DNA of 64,000 bases, taken from the NCBI GenBank assembly GCA_012845835.1, contig JABAKD010000025.1, positions 13,917,971 to 13,981,970 of the forward strand, in the 5' to 3' direction. Positions 38,501 through 44,500 of the stretch are shown piece by piece. The position numbers and the translations under genes were made by a program. The notes below the pieces were generated by a model. That model was not told the DNA's origin. It searched no databases and saw only the letters and a program-made list of their open reading frames with translations. This DNA comes from Undaria pinnatifida (Eukaryota > Sar > Phaeophyceae > Laminariales > Alariaceae). Within the stretch, counting starts at the first letter, position 1. Each line of letters begins with the position of its first letter.

Positions 38501-41500
38501 TTTTACGGCTCGTCGAAAAAAAAAAAAAACGTACCGCTTGTTCGTAGAGCTGTGAGTCGCTACGACTAGAGAGCTCCCAAATCCCTCTGTCTATACTAAC
38601 TTGTAAGTATTTTTTTCCCCCAAAAGGGTTTCCAGTTGTACATGCGTTAAGTTGCTAATTAGTTATCTGCCGGACTGCAATAGTTAGTCGTTTGCCTGAG
38701 GTGCCGACAATCCGACTTACTGAGTATCCATGCCTGTGCGAAGGTCGTGATGCCTTTTTTCATTTATTGTGGTCCGGGGCCCGCTCCACCGGGGGGGGGG
38801 GGGGGGAGGAAGTTGTCTCGCTTCGCTCTCGCCCGACTGATGTCGGCAAGCCGGCTAAACATCAGCTGGCTTCGCCAGCCGGCTTACCGACTAAAGTCAA
38901 TTAGTTGCCGTACGAGTATGTACAGGTGCGACGACAATGGGTAGGCAGCAACGAGGGATCCGCCGGAGGCAACAATTACGCTATTTGACTTCAATTTTTT
39001 CCGCAACAAATATGACCTTACGGAGTAGTGTAGCAATTTATGTCACAGTTGAATTAAAAAAAAATCGTCGTATTGGCCTGTAAAGGCGTACCTGGTAGAT
39101 CGATATCCCAGAAACATGGATACGCCGACCCGGTCTGAGGCGGGCCCTCCGGGGGCGCCTCCAGCGGCCGCTTTGGCCAGGGGGGGCTTTTATGGCTCGC
39201 TTCGCTCGCTACATAGTTGGCTGGCTGCCCCCAGCCAACGAGTCGAGTTGAGTCAGTTAGTTGGCTGGCTGAAGTCAGCCAACTAATAAGTAGGCGGGAA
39301 CTCCAGCCAACTCACTGCCCTACCCGTTGTCCTACGGAAAACTATTGGCTTAGGCACCGGCGGCGGCAGCAGGATTCGGCCCACGCGTTGGCATTCGAAG
39401 CCACACCATCGCCCCGACACGTGGCGATTGTGTCAGCACTCGCCGCTAACGTCGTCCCCCCCCTACATGCCTCGTTGTCATACGGAAACCACCTGCTGTC
39501 TTAGGCATCTGCAGCGGCTGCAGGACTCTGCGCACGCGTTGGCGTTCGAAGCCGTACCAACGTCCCAGGACATAACGGTCGCGATTTTGTCAACACTGGC
39601 CGCGAACGACATGACGGACGGGGTGCATGTGAGGGTGACGCTGTCAAGAGGGGCTAGGACCACGTGCAGCACGGACCCGAACTTCTGCATTGTCGGGTAG
39701 GTTTGGTATGTTCTTCGTCCCCCTTGGTTTTCTCTTTCGTTTTTTTTTTTTTGGACGGCTTTCTTATTTTTTTTTTTCTAGTTCGGGTTAATTTCTTACT
39801 TTTTTTGTCAGGTTAATTCTCACCGGTAGTTCTTTTTCGAACGAGTTTCTCGTTTGTTCTGGGATGAGTTTCTTGTACACAGTTTCGGGCAAGTTCCGTA
39901 TCTGTTTTTGGTGTTGAAGTTGCTTATTTTTGGGTGAGTTTCTCAGTTATTTCCGGATAAGTTTATTTTATATTTTCGGTTGATTTCCTTGTCTATTTAC
40001 GGTTTGATGTTGGTGCGTATTTTCGGGCGGGTTTCTTGTCCCCCCCCCCCCCCGAACGATATGACGGGTGATATACGCATGGGGGCGACGCTGTCAAGGG
40101 CGGCATGGGCCCAAGATTTTGCATTCTCCGAGAGAGTTCCTTCAACAAAGCTCGATTCATTTTGTTTTATTGTTTCGGGTGAGTTTCTTATTTCGGCTGA
40201 TTTTTATAGCTTTTCTCGTTCTTCCTGGTGAGTTTCTTACTTATTTTTCGGATGAATTTCTTACTTGTGTTCGGACAAGCTTCTTTTTTTTTGTTCCCCG
40301 AACGGCGTGACGGATGAGGCACACATGATAGCGACGCGGTCAAAAGGGGGTAAGACCACAAGAAGCATGAGCCCGAGCTTTCGCAATTTCGGGTGGACTT
40401 CTCACACCAAAATCGGCTTCTTTTGTTGCTTTGGGTGAATTTCTCATCTAACTTCGGTTTATTTGTATTGCTAATTAGAACCACTTGAGGCATGAGCCCA
40501 AGCTTCTGCATTTCCGGGTGAATTTCTTAAACAAAAATCGGCTGCTTTTTTTGTTACACTCATTTCGGGTGAGTTGCGTACGGATTTTGGCTGATTTTGC
40601 TACTTTATTTCCTGGCGACTTTTTTTTTTATATATTTTTTTTCGCAAACAACACGAGTACGGATAAGGTAGACTTGAGGGCGACGCTTGCATCAAGAGAG
40701 GTTAACCCCTTTAGAGCTCTAAAACCCCTCCCTATACTAATTCAAGGTTGTTTTGTCCCAAAACGGGTTTCCAACTGTAAAGGCGTTGATACCATATGTA
40801 GCATGCACCAAGAAGACTAATTGGTAGGGCTTTAACCAATGCTAAGATAGGGGGTGGGGGGGGGGCATACGTTCTTCATGAAAATGATTTCTCCATCGTA
40901 ACACGATTCTGCTGCTCTATAGTAGACGAACTAACGCAACCGCTGTCCCCTCGGCAGGTGCACCCTGATCGTCGTAGCCGAGAGGCAAGAAGTCGGGGGC
41001 CCGGCGGCGCACGACCGCCAACGAGGCGTTTCGCTCGTGACGTCGGCGTACAGGAAAAGCCCGCCGCAGTGCCTGGATTCAGCGATCCACCACAACAACC
41101 TGCTCAACAACATTTTGGCAAGTGTTTCGTGTGGGTGGGTGGGTAGGTGCGTTTGTTTTTGTGTTTTAGTGGTGTGTGTTTGGATGTGTTTTGGTGTGTT
41201 TTTCTGCGTCTGTGTGTGGGGAAGAAGGAGTATGGGTTATATAGTGTTCTGCGCGTTAAGTTGCAGGAGAAGCCCACCGCAGCAGCGTCTGGGTTCAGCG
41301 ATTGACCACGGCAGCCTGCTCAACAACATTTTGCCGAGTGTTTTTTGTGTGTGGTTGGTTTGTTTCGTTGTTTGTCTTGGGTGCGTGATGTGTGTCGGCT
41401 TGGTTTGTTTTGGCGTCTGCGTGTGGGGAAGAGTCCCCTGGTAGGCGTTAGTGTTCCTCACGTCAAATACCGGAAAAAGCCCACCGCAGTGCCTGGATCT

Positions 41501-44500
41501 CGCGTACCCACGACAACAGCCTACTCAACAACTTTTTGGCAAGTGTTTCTGTTGTGTTTCTGTGCGTTTTGGTGCGTGTGTCGGCGTGTTTTGTCGTGTT
41601 TTGTGTGTGTTGTTGTGTTTTGGTGTGTGTTTGGCATGCGTGTGGGAGAGAGTGAGCTGGTGCTCTTCGCGTTAAGTGGCAGGAGAACGATTCCGCGACC
41701 CACCACAACAACCTGCTTAACTCGATTTTGGCAGATGTTGCTGTGTTTTGGTGCGTGTTTGGTGTATTTTGTTGTGTTGTTTCGCGTGTTGTTGGGGTTT
41801 GGCGTGTTTCGGCGTGTATGCGGGAGGGAGGGAGGGAGGGAGGGAGGGAGGGAGGGAGGGAGGGAGGGAGGGAGGGTGGGTTGGTGTTTTTCATATTAAG
41901 TGGCAGGAGAAGGATTACGCGTACCCACCACAACTGCCTGCTCAACAATATTTTGGCGCCTGTGTGTGTTTGTGTGTGTTTTGGTTGCGTGTTTGTTGGT
42001 GTGTTTGATTGTGTTTCGCATGTGTCGTTGCGGTTTGGTGTGTTTTGGCGTGTGTATGGGAGAGTTAAGAGTTCGTGCTCTTGCATCAAATGTCAGGAAA
42101 ATGCCACCGCAATGCATGGATTCCGCGATCCACCACAACAACCTCGGGCCGGGTCTGGTCGATCCAACCCGACCCGACCCGACCCGTGAGGTTTGGACAA
42201 CCTACTGACCCGCCCCGATCCTACAACCACGTGAAGTTTCGAAGAGTTCTTGACCCGACCCGACTTGACCCGCGAGTTTTTTTTTGTGAAAACTTCCTGG
42301 CCCGACCTCAACGGGTCGAGCGAGTTATGACCCTGAAAAATCCCTGATTTTTTCCCCCCCTTTTATCCTCCTGTGCCATCTGTGGGGCTCACCTTGGGAA
42401 CACCTTTGTCCTCCTTGTTATTTAACCCCCCCCCTCGCATTGGGGTGCGTGGTACAGCCCAAGATCCAGGCGAACGTTGCCGGAGCTACGGATGCGGTCA
42501 TGCTGGATGTCGAGGGATTTGTGTCCGAAACAAACGCCGCCAACATCTTCCTGGTTAAGGACGGCGAGCTCGTCACGCCCCTCGCGGGGAGCTGCGTACC
42601 CGGCATCACGAGGTTAGCATATGTCACATGTTTATAATGCACCGGTATTGTTTTTCCAATTAAGAGTGCCGGGTTTCGTTGGGTCCTCTTTAGTTCATTT
42701 TGGGCAAAAAATCAATGCGTTCATTCGCATAACCGAGTCGTTCCCATGTTTTCATTGCTACAGTTGCCCACCTGGAAGAACGAGGTTACATGGTAGCTCT
42801 TTGCTTTGGTTGTGTGTCAACGAAACGCTCTGTTGTTAGCCTTCGACGACGGGGAGGGATTTTTGTTCGAGACAACGCTGCCGACATTTTCCTGGTTATA
42901 AGGAAGATGAGCTGAGCTGTCTACCTGGCTATCACGATTTCTTTTTTATTTTTGTGAAAAATATGAGGCCAATTTTTAGGCTTTGACTGTGGAGGCTCTG
43001 GCCGTTGTCGTTTCAGAATTCGGGAATATAGCACTACCAGGTATGTGTTTGAGGGGAATTCGCCAAGGGTACGCGCGGTAACGAAGGCACCGGTCGGTAC
43101 GGGACGGTAACCGTTTAGCCCGCCTATTTTTGGGTCTTCCCGAGCGACGGTTTGGGAAATGGCTCCCGTTTGCTTACCGCGGGACGGGAAAAGGACGGGA
43201 AGGCGGGAAACCATTTGGTTGACGGGACGGGACGGGAGTCCACGATTTCTTGGCGGGATAAAATGGGATGGGATCATGGAACGGGTCGGGAACAGGTCGG
43301 GAAATCGGTCGGGAACATGGTTGGGAAATCGTTCGGGAACATAGTCGGGAATCGGTCTGGAACATAGTGCGGAAAACGGTCGGGGACGCAGTCGGGAAAT
43401 CGGTCGGGAACGTAGTCGGGATATGGCCGGGAGCCGCAGTCCGGAATGGGTGGGAACGCGATCGGGAACACGGGCTGGAGACAACGGTTGAAAGGAGGAG
43501 AATGATATCGATGTGCTATTTGTCAGTTGCTACCATTTTGTGCAGTCTACTACGTGCGCACTGGTATGAAATTTTGAAAAAACCTTACTTAACACATCAG
43601 CTGTGAGTTCGATGAAATTACGGTCGATACTCATCTGTGCAATACTATACGTACGTACGTGTGTGATACGATATTCTACCACAGGAAAAAAGGAAGGTTA
43701 GGCGGAGAAAACCGTGACGGCGGAAGTAGTAGTAGTATTGCCAACAGGAATGCCCCTCCCCCGCCTCCCCTTTCCACAATATCCACACGAAGAATCCAAC
43801 GAAACACCGACAGACAAGCATGGAGACTCCATCGAATGGGCCCGTCTTGTGTACCTTGTACCTAACGCGCATTGCCAGCTACCGCGCGGTTTTGACGGCA
43901 AAGGCTGACTCAGCAGCTGCATCTTGCTCCGCCTTCAAGGCTTCCAAATCTCTGGCAACCTTCCCCAGCCCAGGAATTGAGTGCCTGTTGAGCCTGAGAC
44001 ACACAAAATATTCTCGGCCTTACTGGGTCCCAATTTCGCGCGGAGGTCGCTAACAACCAACTTCTGGGCGGAAAAAATCCTCCCTGCTTGACAACCCGTG
44101 CTGGTGGTGTCGACTACAAAAAGGCGGCGGGGGGGGGGGCATTTAAAAAATCAAAAAATGAAACGGACAATAATCTACATATATACCTATGAATATGATA
44201 GACTACTGCTGCAGCTGGTGCATCTGAAGTTGAATAACCCAAATTAGAATAATCCAGTTTCATCCATAGTCATATGATGGGAAAAAGATACAACCGATGA
44301 TATAGATGGTATGGGAACATCTGCCACTACCGTGAGTTGCGGGATGGGAGAAACTGTGTGAGAACGTCGGGATGGGATGGGAACAACTGGACGGACGGCG
44401 GGACAGGAAAATTCGGGAAAACACCTTACGGCGGGACGGGAAACAGTCCGGACAGGAACAAGATGCCGTGAATTGGGACGGCGGACGGTGGGAACAGAGA

